The notes under the pieces: model-generated
The model's database searches: none
What the model was told of the DNA's origin: nothing
The model's input: the letters and a program-made list of their open reading frames with translations, nothing else
Source of the DNA: Cryptomeria japonica
Lineage: Eukaryota > Streptophyta > Pinopsida > Cupressales > Cupressaceae
NCBI RefSeq assembly: GCF_030272615.1
Contig: NC_081409.1
Span: forward strand, 875,943,594 to 876,007,593
Direction: 5' to 3'
Length of the DNA stretch: 64,000 bases
Shown: positions 11,680 through 23,084 of the stretch, in pieces
Numbering within the stretch: position 1 is the stretch's first letter
Layout of the letters: each line of letters opens with the position of its first letter
Position numbers and translations under genes: made by a program

Positions 11680-12480
11680 ATTGCACATCACTTGTTTGGA
11701 TATGGATGGCTTTAACATTATCCACTACAACAATGTGTGTGGAATTTTATGCTCAATATTGACACTATCTTTCATAATGTTCAATATTAATATAATTCAT
11801 TCTTCCTATGAAGACATTGTTGCATTGATTCCATATGACTCCTTTGAATGTCCAAGGACTTTTTCTTATGTACTATAAGAGTCTATGATTGCATTGATAT
11901 TTGATACTTCCATTGTCACCTATAATGTTGAACGTGAATAGAAGCATCGAGGTTGAAACACACAACATTCATTAGAACCCGCACAAACGAAGTTTTATGT
12001 TAATATGATGTCTTCTCCATGTTTGGTAATCTATAAGATGTCATGGGATTTTTATTACATCCTGAAATGGTGTATGCGGGCATTGATATTCAATAGTCGG
12101 AGTGGCTTCTTGTTAAGTTGAATATGAATAGAGTGTTGTAGGTAGGAAAATGCACTATTTTATTCAACCCACCGAAACCAAGTCTATGAAGTCTTTGTTC
12201 TATTCATTCCACATCACTCCTTTGAATATCCAAAGAATTTTTGGCTTTCTTATCTACTATAAGAGTCTATGTGGGCATTGCTTTTTAATACTCATACTAT
12301 CTTATGTAACGTTGAATGTGAATAGAAGAGTTGAGGTTGAAAATACATGTATTGGAACACACAAATCAAATTTTATGTTCACACGATGTCTTTTCCATCT
12401 TTCGTATGTTATTAGACATCATGAGATTTTTATTATATATTGATATGATGCACGTGGGAATTGATGTTCAATAGTCATTA
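11680..12480. repeat. Diverged tandem repeat, unit about 378 bp
   Basis: Two long units can be aligned by eye. The phrase TTTGAATRTCC recurs at 11843 and 12221, ACTATAAGAGTCTATG at about 11872 and 12259, a TGTTGAAYGTGAATAGAAG block at about 11926 and 12312, and TTCAATAGTC at about 12089 and 12468. The period is thus about 378-387 bp. A partial third unit may begin near 11690. No protein is evident, and the repeat lies between B's LTR and the Gypsy gag relic. Confidence 0.7.
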
Positions 12481-13680
12481 ACAACATTTTTGTTCTTTGA
12501 CCACTACTTGGGTTTATCATTGGATGAGAATCCTTGTGACTTTTTTGGTATGGTTTAAGGACCCCTTTCTCATGAAGAACTCTTTCTAAGGCTAGACCTT
12601 TCTTAGTAACTTCCTCAAACCACTCAAAACATTGGCAACTCAAGTGGTAGGACATCTTAGGTACTAGGTTATGCAAAAACAACTCAACTTGATATGATTC
12701 AGGGATATTCCAAGAGAACTTTCTAATGAGATAACACCACCTTTGTAGAAAGTTGGCAAAGGTTTTTCCATTTCTTTGCTTGGTACTACATAGATCCACC
12801 ATCGATGCATCATTTTCAATATTGTACTCATAATGGGTGACAAATTTTTCAATAAGGTTAGGGAATGAGTTAATAAAGCCATGTGGTAGACCAGAGAACC
12901 AAGAAAGGGGAGACCCACTTAGACTTTTTGGGAAGAGTCTTCGTAGGTAAATGACACTATAGGATACCTCCTGGCAAGCTATGTAAAATTATCTGACATG
13001 TTCTCAGGGATCTCCTTTACCTTTATATTTGTCAAATTTGGGCATCTCAAAACTAGGTAGATAGGGGGACACTAAGAGCAACAAATCAAAAGGACATCGG
13101 CATATTTCTTCAAATGTATAGTTCTTCTTGTGAGTCTCATCTTTGAGGTTTTTAATCATATCTTGTATTTCCTTTGCTAGGTTAGGCACTTGGGGTGTAG
13201 TGATATGTTTATGTTGGACAAGACAATGCTCATGGGTCGAATTGGGTATGTATGGGATATTGGTAGATACCGGTGGAATGCTACCACCAATGTATTGATA
13301 CGAAGATGTAGTTGCTTGTGAAGTGGTTGGAGGAAGTGAGATTGGTGCAACACTAATGGGTGGAAGGCTAGTATTGATTTATTGGACTAAATTTCCTAAA
13401 GGTATAGATGTTGCGGGTGGTTGGGTGGTAGGAATAGTAGTGTTTCATAGGTATGGAAGTGCGCGATTGAGGATTGATGGGGGTGTTAAGGACGAGCCTA
13501 TCAACGAATTCACCTTCTATGGGGTATCAAGGATGGTCCTATCAAAGTCAAATGGAAATCTTGCCCCAGACATAATGAGATTTGCTAGGAAAATTCTAGG
13601 ATTGGTCTTTATCAACTTGTCTATCATTTCTCTATTATATGGATTTCCCATGAAATTTTGCTGGTGAGGTGAATGTTTAG
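12480..13680 (-). pseudogene. Ty3/Gypsy Gag relic
   Basis: On the minus strand the text reads, in order, NPRIFLANLIMSGARFPFD (about 13600), a proline/threonine-rich spacer, KEIQDMIKNLKDE (about 13160), LPSFEMPKFDKYKGKGDP (about 13010), and then the Gag core with FANFLQRWCYLIRKF and ELFLHNLVPKMSYHL (12640-12750). This order and the FDKYKGKGDP phrase are typical of plant Gypsy Gag. Frames switch several times and stops occur, so it is dead. No protease or pol was found downstream; the text stops near 12480 at the tandem repeat. Confidence 0.75.
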
Positions 13681-14565
13681 GTTGTTCCACAAGGATTTAC
13701 TCTTCTTTAATCTTTTGGGTAAAGATAGTAATCAAGAGCAAGAAGTGCATCTCTTTGGGAAACCATCTTTTTATTTTGGGTGCGCATGCAGACCATACAA
13801 GGGTGACTTCAAAACGGCAAGAGTGGAAAGATGGTTGGTGGTGGAAATTCTAGATGAATGGATATGGGACTTGCACATAGGATTTAGTTCTTTGATTGAA
13901 AAAATTTGAACCTTAGGGTAGGACTAGATGTTGGATTGGATTGAACCTTGGTCTTTTGATTGGGTTTAGGTTGGATTTGATTGAATTAAAATCTTCTCCT
14001 ACTTGGAATAAGAAAATTTTCCAAAAAAAATTAGATAAGGTGTAGGGATCAATGATTTGGCTATGAAGCAAGGTAAAAACCTAGCTAGGTTGAATCTAGA
14101 TCCTTTCATTTAAGATTGTATTAGGATTATGTGTTTTCTAACTTAGGTAGACTAAGTTCCTAAGCAAGGTCTGATGTAGATAAGGGTTTGGATCAACCCT
14201 AGATGATTAAATCCAATTAGGAACAATACTTGAGATAGATAGTTTCTTAAGAACTATTCTAATTAGGGATTTTCAAAGGATAAAAGATCTAGATTAAAGT
14301 TTTGTAAAGTTTGGATCTCAGTTTAGGGATCAATGATGATTGGATGTGATTTGATGGATGAAGATCATAAGGTCAATTAAGGATGATTGAAATAATTTTA
14401 CTTAGATCATGAAAGATTAGATTATTGAGGAATGGATAAAAATGGATCGAAAGCAAAAGATAGCGGGTGACAGGTTGTTGATAGGCAATCTATGGATTTA
14501 GGAGATAAAACAATGAGATGTGGCAATTTTCATTTAGAGATTGAGACAACACTATCCTTTCATCA
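13681..14565. other. No gene seen; probable Gypsy leader region
   Basis: This AT-rich stretch lies upstream (minus strand) of the Gypsy Gag relic and would be its untranslated leader. Simple reiterations such as TTGGATTGGATTGAACC are present. The plus-strand frames at 13323-13909 are antisense to the Gag relic or random, with no motif. Confidence 0.4.
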
Positions 14566-15637
14566 TGTTGGTATTATGGATGTGTTGCATTGGTTTTGTC
14601 ATTGATGTCAACACTTGTCAACACTTATCCTTGTGGAGATCTTTGATTATGTTCACCAGCATGTTCAGTGACTTATGCACAGTCATTTGTATCTGGTTCA
14701 TCGACAGGTTATATTGTTCACCGGCACTAAGGATGATATGTTATCATCTGGAGATTACTTGGTTATATCAAAGACATTGTTTGGACACTTGGTTTTGGTG
14801 ATTTGATTATTGGTACAATCGATTTTGCATATTTGTTGTTACTGGCAAATTGGTCTAGGTTGTGGACCAACAAGCATTATCTATTCCATATCAACACGAC
14901 ACATTATGGAGATGTTTTATTGATTGGTTATTATTGTAAATGCATTGAGCCAACATCATGCATCACATATTGATTCATTTGTAATTGATTTTATTGTAAT
15001 ATCTTAGTGAGCCGACCTACACATTCGGTCTTAGGTTTTGGTATATATGTAAGATCTCATTTGTGAGATTATGTAGAGAGGTGTGAAAAAGGATTGTAAT
15101 AAGGTATATGTGAATATAAGCAGAGCTATACATGCAGACATCATTTGAAGATTCAAGGAAGGTATGAGGAAGACAATCAGAGCTTAACTGGTACTGAACC
15201 CGACATATGAAGATGCTATTTTGAGAAGTACATTATCATTGGATTTAATCATCCAATTGTAGTCAGTGTGACTCTTATTTTGTGATTGAGTAGTGAGCTC
15301 TAGGTAGTTGGTCTTTCTGCATGTGCAGACCCCATTTGTACACATATACTATCTGCAGTAGTATCATCTGATTGTGGGTAAGGTTTTCCATCGTGGTTTT
15401 TCCCCTTACAGGGTTTCCACGTACAAATAATTGTGTTATGTATGTTATTTGTCTTTATGTTTCATGCATTAAACTTTACCAGTACTGTTATTAACTGCTA
15501 AACTGTCTACCGGCATGAAAGTTTGGTTTATCGATATTATGTATTAAGTTTGGTTAAATTTGTTTTGGGTTTGAAATTAATAGACAACTGATTCACCCCC
15601 CCCCCCCCCAATTCTCAGTTGTCTCCAGGACCTAACA
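14566..15637 (+). repeat. 5' LTR of element C
   Basis: This 1072-bp LTR starts TGTTGG and ends CCTAACA. It has a TATATAT motif at 15042-15048, which can serve as core promoter, and a long C run at 15597-15609. Compared with the 3' LTR it has 100 extra bases (about 14993-15092), including the TATA-like motif. Confidence 0.93.
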
Positions 15638-15639
15638 AT

Positions 15640-15651
15640 TGGTATCAGGGC
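15640..15651 (+). other. Primer binding site of element C
   Basis: TGGTATCAGGGC differs at one base from the initiator-Met primer site TGGTATCAGAGC and lies two bases inside the LTR end. Confidence 0.85.
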
Positions 15652-15694
15652 CTAGTCCTCTTTTTGTAGAAGTTTAACAACTTGAGGATATCCT

Positions 15695-16575
15695 ATATCT
15701 ACTAACTATTTCAGGAAGGATAGTCAGAAACTTGATGGAACCAACTATGGTATATGGAAGATCAGAATGGACACACATCTGAATTGCATTCGAAAGGACA
15801 TATGGGATGTTACAAAGAATGGCTATGTTGCTCCTACTCAAGGTCAACCTAAACCACCAACCTTGGCTAAAGATGAAGAAAATGATTGCAAAGCAAGAGA
15901 AGCACTTTTGAGCGCATTGTCAGATAAAAAAATCATGGGATTATCAAACCGATCTACTGCTAAATCTATTTGGGATAAATTGGAGACATTGAATGAAGGT
16001 GATACCACTATCAAAATTGCAAAACTAGAATGCTTCGAGGTCAGGTATGAAAATCTAAAAATGGAAGAAGGTGAAATGATTTTTGCTCTTATGGAAAGAG
16101 TTAATGAAATTGTTTTCGACATACAATGTTGTGGAGGATCCTTAAGTGAAGATGAAATTGTTTCTAAAGTTTTAAGAGCTTTTCCACCTGCATACAAAAT
16201 GAAAGTAACTGCTATTAATGAATTGAGAACAATGCCTAATGCATCAGTATCTAGAGATACTTTGGTTGGAAAACTTTCAGCTTTTGAACTTGAGGAATTT
16301 GGTCCTATTGCTACAATTAAGACAAGTTTGGCTTTCAAAGTTGCATCATCTACAGCATCATCATCATCTAAAACATCTGATTGGAAAGCACTCTATGCTA
16401 GAGAACTTGAAGAAATCAGAAGAGAGAATGAAGAACTTGAAGAGCTTGAAGCACTATTTACAAGGAAAATGCCTAAAGGTCCAGTTGGAATAAGTATGAA
16501 GCTAAAGCACCATTTAAATGTTGTAACTGCAATAAAATTGGTCAAATGGCATCTAGGTGTCCTGATAGACATGCA
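15695..16575 (+). pseudogene. Element C Gag with frameshifted zinc knuckle
   Basis: The frame holds the Copia Gag core: NYGIWKIRMDTHL near the start, SIWDKLETLNEG, and YENLKMEEGE (about 16045). The likely start at 15695 now reads ATA followed by TCT-ACT-AAC, where an ATG would be expected; the next in-frame ATG is 15767. A one-base loss near 16490 shifts the frame before the zinc knuckle. The knuckle (about 16517-16560) reads CNCNKIGQMASRC, with Gln in the position of the metal-binding His. Confidence 0.85.
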
Positions 16576-18177
16576 AGATTGAAAGAAGAAGCTAAAAGAA
16601 CATATAAGCCTAACCCTGAATATCAGAGGTACAAATTTAAGAAGAATAGAGACAAATCATGTTACTATGCTGATGAAGGAGTTACTGATGATTCTGATGA
16701 GGAATTGACAGACAATGGATGGACTTTTGTTGCAATAACAAAAGATCAACTGGCACCTGTTGTTCAACCGGTAGAGCAGGCCCTGGCAGCTAAAATTCAA
16801 GAAAAAGATGAATGGATCATTGATTCTAGATGTTCACATCATATGACTGGTGATAAGAGTAAATTCTTAACCTTTCAGGAATACAATGGAGGTCTAGTAA
16901 GATTTGGAGATGACAAAGCTTGTTTGATCAGAGGAAAAGGGACTATATCTTTTGATGGTAAGCACAATATTGATAATGTTTACTATGTTGAAGGTTTGAA
17001 GCATAATCTTTTGAGTGTTGGTCAATTAGTTGAAAAAGGATTTCAATTACAATTCAAGAATGGTAAATGCAAAATCATGAATAGAACTGGCTTGGAAATT
17101 GCAACCGGTAATCAGACTAGAGGTAATATCTTTCATTTGAATGACAATGAGAAGACATGCTTGATTGCACATATTGATGAAAGTTGGTTATGGCATAAGA
17201 GACTGTGTCATGTAAATTTTGATTGCATTGTGAAAATTAGTACAACTAAGGCAGTAAGGGATTTGCCTAAGATTGTTAAACCTCACAATCCGGTATGTAA
17301 GGAACGTCAATTTGGAAAGCAAGTTAGAGCAACTTTTAAGAGTATTCCAGAAAAATCCAATAATATTCTTGACTTAATTCATACTGATTTATGTGGTCCA
17401 GCAAGAACTAGAAGTTTACAAGGAGATAGATATTTTATGCTAATCATTGATGATTATTCTAGAATGTGTTGGGTTACTTTTCTCAAGGAGAAATCAAAAG
17501 CTTTTGGGAAATTCAAACTATTCAAGGTGATGGTAGAGAATGAAACCGGTAAGAAAATCAAATGTTTGAGATCAAATCAAGGAGGTGAATTCACATCTAA
17601 ATAATTTAATACATTCTGTGAAGTGAATGGAATCAGAAGACAATTATCAGCACCTCGGACACCCCAGCAAAATGGAGTTGTGGAAAGGAAGAACAAAACT
17701 ATTTTGGATGCAGCTAGAAGCATGATATCAGAAGCAAACCTACCTCATGTTTATTGGAGAGAAGCAGTCAATACAACTATTTATACATTCAACAAAGTTC
17801 ACATCAAAGGTGAAAATGGTAAGGCCCCTCATGAACTATGGTTTGGTAATACTCCTACTCTTAAATATTGCAGAATATTTGGAAGCAAATGTTATATTAG
17901 GAGAGATGATTATATTGGCAAATTTGATCCTAGAAGTGATGAAGGAATATTTCTTGGTTATTCATCTAAGAGCAAGGCATATAGATGTTTTAATAAGAGA
18001 TTGTGGAAAATTGTTGAAAGTCCAAATGTGAAGATTGATGAACAGTTTAGAAGGTCTATAGACTCTGAACCGACAATTGAGATAATCACAAATGAAACTA
18101 CAATGAGTACACCGGTACAAAATGTTGATCCATTCACACTGGCATCATCTAAGAATTCCACAATGACTGAAGAATAG
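16546..18177 (+). pseudogene. Element C protease-integrase relic
   Basis: The protease motif reads WIIDSRCSHHMTG (about 16812): Arg replaces the Gly of DSG. Pre-integrase has WHKRLCHV, but its zinc pair reads CKERQ where CKxC is expected. The integrase core follows (HTDLCGP about 17380, DDYSRM). The second catalytic block is altered to LRSNQGGEF (Asp lost) and a TAA at 17602-17604 ends the frame. The frame resumes with PQQNGVVERKN (third catalytic residue, about 17665) and runs to 18177. At least four separate hits would each disable it. Confidence 0.88.
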
Positions 18178-18183
18178 TAGCAA

Positions 18184-19840
18184 GTGAATACACCCAGGTA
18201 TGTAAGATTGGATCACTCTAAAAGTCAGATAATTGGGAATGAGTATCAAGGAGTTATGACTAGAGGAAGACTGGCAAATGAAGAGGTATGTCTAATTTAT
18301 CAAATTGAACCAGCAACTATTAATGAGGCATCTGAAGATAAACAATGGATTAAAGCTATGGAAGAAGAATTGGAACAAATTGAAAAGAATAGCACATGGG
18401 CATTGGTTTCTCAGCCTAAAAACCAAAATGTAATTGGAACTAAATGGGTATTCAGAAATAAACTTAATGAAGATGGTAAGGTAATCAGAAACAAAGCAAT
18501 ATTAGTGTGTAAGGGATATTCACAGAAAGAAGGAATTGATTATAATGAAACCTTTGCACCGGTAGCTAGAATTGAGGTAGTCAGATAATTCTTAGCTTTT
18601 GCAGCACACAAGAACTATAAAGTATATCAAATGGATGTTAAATGTGCATTTATGAATGGTGATCATAAAGAGGAAGTTTGCATTGAACAATTTGATGGAT
18701 TTTCTTTCATAGATGACAAAGATATGGTTTGCAAGTTAAGGAAAGCTTTATATGGATTGAAGCAAGCTCCTAGAGCTTGGTATGCTAGATTGGACAAATA
18801 TCTTTTGAAGATTGGTTACACTAAAGGTAATGTTGACAACAATATATATTTCAAATTGACTAATGATGACATCTTGGTTATTGAAGTTTTTGTTGATGAT
18901 ATCATTTTTGGAGGAGAAGATGGATTGTATAAAGACTTTTCTAATAAGATGCAGGAAGAATTTGAAATGTCTATGATTAGGGAGATAAAATTATTTTTAG
19001 GATTGCAGATTTCACATACTAATAAAGGTATATTCATAAATCAAACAAAGTAATTGAAGGAAATACTTAAGAAATTTGGCATGGAAAACTCTAAATTGGT
19101 AAGTAAACCTATGACTACAACTGGTAAACTATCATTGAAGGATGAATTAGCACCTATTAATCCAACAAGATACAAGTCTATGATAGGAGGTTTACTGTAT
19201 TTGACAAAAATGACCTAATATTATGAATGCAATATGTATTGTTTCAAGATTTCAGGGTAATCCTAAGGAAAATCATGAATCAACAGTAAAAAGGATTTTC
19301 TGGTACCTACAAGGCACAACAAATCTTGGCTTATGGTATCCTAAAGATGAAAATTTTGATTTATGTGCATACACAGATGCAAACTGGGCAGGAGATGTAG
19401 ATGACAGAAAAAGCACCACCGGCGGAGCATTTTTCCTTGGAAGCAGACTAATTTCATGGTTGAGCAAGAAACAAAGTTGTACATCACTATCAATAGCAAA
19501 ATAAAAATATGTTGCAGCAGCAACTAATTGTACATAAGTATTATGGATTAAGCAAATGTTGAAGGACATAAAGGTAAAATGCAAAGAACCTATAATCATT
19601 TATTGTGATAATATGGCAGCAATTGATATATCAAAGAATCCAGTATTTCACTCTAAAACTAAACATGTTTCTATCAAATTCAATTTTCTGAGAGAGAATG
19701 TTGAAGCAAAAGAAGTGAAATTGGTTTATGCGAATACTAAAGAGCAGATTGCAAATATCTTTACCAAGCCTTTGTCTAAGGAAACTTTTAAATATCTAAG
19801 AGAACAGCTTGGAGTTATACCCTCACCGGTAGAAAGTTAG
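18184..19840 (+). pseudogene. Element C reverse transcriptase and RNase H relic
   Basis: RT fingers and palm are clear: [26 protein letters not shown] (about 18630), [21 protein letters not shown] (about 18743) and an FVDD active-site box (about 18890). RNase H shows AYTDANWAGD (about 19370), STTGGAFFLG and the tail ANIFTKPLSKETF (about 19750). Stops at 18586-18588, near 19051, near 19216 and near 19502 break it. The end at 19840 is the natural pol stop, followed by the 3' untranslated region. Confidence 0.88.
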
Positions 19841-20214
19841 ATAGTTGGAGCATGGCATCAGACCGACATAATTAACAGAGAAATATTTTTTCCGGCTTTG
19901 ATGAAGGAGAGCTACTTCTTAGGGGGATTAGATTGAATAAATTTGGTTATAACAAATGGTATTTGTAACAAGTTCTATGAACTGATTGTATTTGGTTTTG
20001 TATTGCTTTGGCATTTGATGTCAAAGGGGGAGATATATTTATGGAAAAACACATTATCTTTTGGGGAGAGGTTATTCATTAGGGGAGAGATTGTTACTCT
20101 CTGTATCTGTATTTTGATGATCTCTTTGGGAGATTGTTGGTTTTTGGTTTTTGGCATTTCTGCTTTGGCACTTAGATGGTTTTTCCATCTTGTGTTGCCA
20201 TCAAAGGGGGAGAT
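19841..20214 (+). other. Element C 3' untranslated region and polypurine tract
   Basis: No coding motif occurs. Purine-rich words recur (AAAGGGGGAGATA near 20023; CATCAAAGGGGGAGATT at 20199-20215). The last one directly precedes the 3' LTR and is the functional polypurine tract by position. Confidence 0.8.
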
Positions 20215-21031
20215 TGTTGGTATTATGGATGTGTTGCATTGGTTTTGTCATTGATGTCAACACTTATTCTTGTGGAGATATTTGATTATGTTCACTGACA
20301 TGTTCAGTGACTTATGCACAGTCACTGGTATATGGTTCACCGACAGGTTATATTGTTCACCGACACTGAGGATGATCTATTATCATCTAGAGATTACTTA
20401 GTTATGTCGAAGACATTGCTTGGACACTTGGTTTTGGTGATTTGATTATTGGTACAATCGAGTTTAAATATTTGTTGTTACCGGCAAATAGGTCTAGGTT
20501 GTGGACTGGCAAGCATTATCTATTCCAGATTAGCACGACATGTTATGGAGATTTTTTATTGATTGGTTATTATTGTAAATGCATTGAGTCGACATCATGC
20601 ATTGCATATTGATTCATTTGTAATTGATTTTATTGTAATAAGGTATATGCGAATATAAGAAGAGCTATACACGCAGACATCATTTGAAGATTCAAGGAAG
20701 GTATGAGGAAGACAATCAGAGCTTAACTGGTACTAAATCCAGCATATGAAGATGCTATTTTGAGTAGTACATTATCATTGGATTTAATTATCCAATTGTA
20801 GTCAGTGTGACTCTCATTTTGTGATTGAGCAGTGAACTCTAGGCAGTTGGCCTTTCTGCATGTGCAAACCCCATTTGTACACACATACTATCTGCAGTAG
20901 TATTACCTAATTGTGGGTAAGGTTTCCCACCGTGGTTTTTCCCCTTACAGGGTTTCCACGTACAAATAATTGTGTTATATGTTGTGTATGTTATTTGTCT
21001 TTCTGTTTCATGCATTAAACTTTACCGGTAC

Positions 21032-21508
21032 TGCTGGTGTAAATAATTATTCATCATGGATATTATTACACTTACTTAAGTTTAATTAGGATAATGCATT
21101 TCATAGTAGTTTGGGTATGAGACACTTGGGTGTTTGTGCCACATTGGGATAGTGTGTGTAGGAGAAATTCCACCTTTTATGGTGTTGATCTTGTTGTTAC
21201 ACTCCACTCTTGTTGTTACACTCCACATTCAATGGGTGATCCACCTCATGTGGACTATTATATTATTTCTCCTACCTACCCACACCTATTTCCTACCTAC
21301 CCTTGTTTCTTATTGAGCCACATGTCATGTTTGTGTGCTCACATATCCCTAGCCTTGCCTATATAAGCAAGCTCATCTACATTGTATGTAAGTATGTAAT
21401 TTGATTATTGATCATTTTCTATTGATGAGAATACGGTTTATTCTTGTCCCATATTATGTCTCTATTTTGTACATTTCATTGAGCTCTTGATCTTGGCAAA
21501 ATCTCACA
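21032..21508 (+). repeat. 5' LTR of element D
   Basis: It starts TGCTGGTGTAAATA, where the 3' copy has TGTTGG, and ends TCTCACA. A strong TATA-like motif TATATAAG lies at 21360-21367 and is the likely core promoter. The transcript start should be a short way downstream. Confidence 0.95.
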
Positions 21509-21521
21509 TGGTATCAGAGCC
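21509..21521 (+). other. Primer binding site of element D
   Basis: TGGTATCAGAGCC begins immediately after the LTR and matches the plant initiator-Met primer site exactly. Confidence 0.95.
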
Positions 21522-21729
21522 ATTGGGGCTTCATTGATTCGTCTTGAAGAGGCATTATTGCGATGTCAAGAGGCAGATCTGAGGAGTAGCATCTTTTGGA
21601 GGCGTCCTAGACCAGATCTGACCCTGCCATTGCGTCCAGAAGGCCATTTCCATGAATTTCAGTTATAAAGTCGGCCTATTTTGCAAAAAGTTGAAAAATC
21701 ATTGGCAAAAAAAAAAAAAAAGTTTGTTT

Positions 21730-22290
21730 GGGGGTCCGCAGACCCCCGTACCCCGTACCCGCAGGTCCGCGTGTTGCAGGTCTGCAGCTCTGACCGCTCC
21801 GGACCCTGCCGTACCTATTGAGCACAGGTCTGCGCGCCCGTACTACCTACTCGTCCCGCCGTGTACCTGTCTACCGTAGCGCCCAGTGCCACGTCCCGCC
21901 ACCCGCAGCAGCACCGCACGGCATCTTCCTCACCGACGCCGCCGGACTCTCCCACCACCACCAGCGCCAGCTCCTCCCGACATTGCCCGTCGTCGCGACC
22001 AGCACCTCCGCTCCCCCGCGGGTCTCTGCCTGTCCCCAGGCCGCGTCACCTACAGCCAGCACCTGCTCTTCCTCTCTGGCACCTACTTCCACACGCCGCC
22101 CGGCACCTCACGTCGCCTCCAGCAGGACCACCTCCTCTGCCATGCGGATAGGCCCACCTCCTCCGCCACGCGGAAATCCGGCGAACCCGCGCCCGCCACG
22201 TGGCAAGCGGCCACTAGCCCGCGAGTACAACCTATACATGCAGACATCCGTACGACCTGCCACATCATATGCCACATAGTACATCTAGTT
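21730..22290 (+). other. GC- and CpG-rich leader block of element D
   Basis: A run of A at 21708-21721 is followed by about 550 bp that is far richer in C, G and CpG than anything around it. Several overlapping frames of up to 174 codons are open here in different phases; all are rich in Pro, Ala, Arg and Ser, which is what GC-rich DNA gives by chance, and none shows a motif. Its place, between primer site and gag, is that of an untranslated leader. Element E has a counterpart at about 37370-37960 with fewer CpGs. Confidence 0.75.
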
Positions 22291-23084
22291 AGAAAATCTG
22301 TATGGTACGGACTACACAGTCACCTACCACGTCGTCAGTCCGTACAGTACGCACGTCCAGTCAGCAGGAAGGCGAAGTTTTTGCGACGGTCATACAGCCA
22401 TCAAATTTAACCCAGTGACTTGCTGACATCAGTGCCACGTAAGCATTTTTCAAAAATTTGGCAGGCCCCTCTCATTTGCATTTTTGATTTTGCAGTTCAA
22501 CTTCAAATGGCCATAATTTGCTCATTTTTACTCCTTTTTGGGTGCAATTTTTTTTTGAAATGGGCTATAATTTCGTGCTCTCCGCAGTGGTGAAGAAATT
22601 TTTTGATTTTGATGCATGGATTTTTTAGAAAATGCAGTTTTTGGTGACTGTACCTGAGTAATCCCAGTTTTTGCAACTTCAGAGGCTTCGTTTGGGGTCA
22701 TACGACCTCCTTTTTAGGTGCCATTTTTTTTGAAAGTGCGTTTTTTTTTGTCTACTTTCACATGATGCTATCAGATTGATGCCATTGTAAAGTAGAAATT
22801 ATACTTTCAGATTTTGGCCTTTTTGGCTCCCTTGGTACTTGTATATTTGCTTGAATCTCAGTTAGATTCATTGCACTATTGATTTAAGTCTCTTGTATCT
22901 CATTTGAGAAGTTGTAAAATTTGCATCATAAGTCCACTTTGCCTTGTTTTGCAAGTGGCTCATTGTAATCACACTAAGTATAAAGTGCCAAAATCATCAC
23001 TTTGGGGGGGGTACTTTGATTGAGTGAATTTGGGGGGGTGTCTCTTGTGCTTTTGTGCTCTTGTGTTCCTTCCTTTTTGCTGCT
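22291..23084 (+). other. Remaining leader of element D
   Basis: T-rich untranslated sequence with no coding motif. It is matched by element E at about 38030-38690, for example the shared phrase CTTCGTTTGGGGTCATACGA near 22687 and 38307. The conservation between the copies shows that it belongs to the element. Confidence 0.7.

Noticed and set aside
13323-13909. Plus-strand frames of 114 and 78 codons
   Set aside because: They are antisense to the Gypsy Gag relic, whose minus-strand text shows recognisable Gag phrases.
15597-15609. Long C run near the end of LTR C as a separate feature
   Set aside because: A C run recurs at the same place in the 3' LTR (about 26179-26188), so it is part of the LTR.
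15844-16338. 164-codon minus-strand frame
   Set aside because: It is a shadow of element C's Gag on the plus strand.
21818-22410. Overlapping frames of 96-174 codons in the GC-rich leader of D
   Set aside because: All phases on both strands are open because GC-rich DNA has few stops. The products are low-complexity Pro/Ala/Arg/Ser, and the frames are not kept in E.
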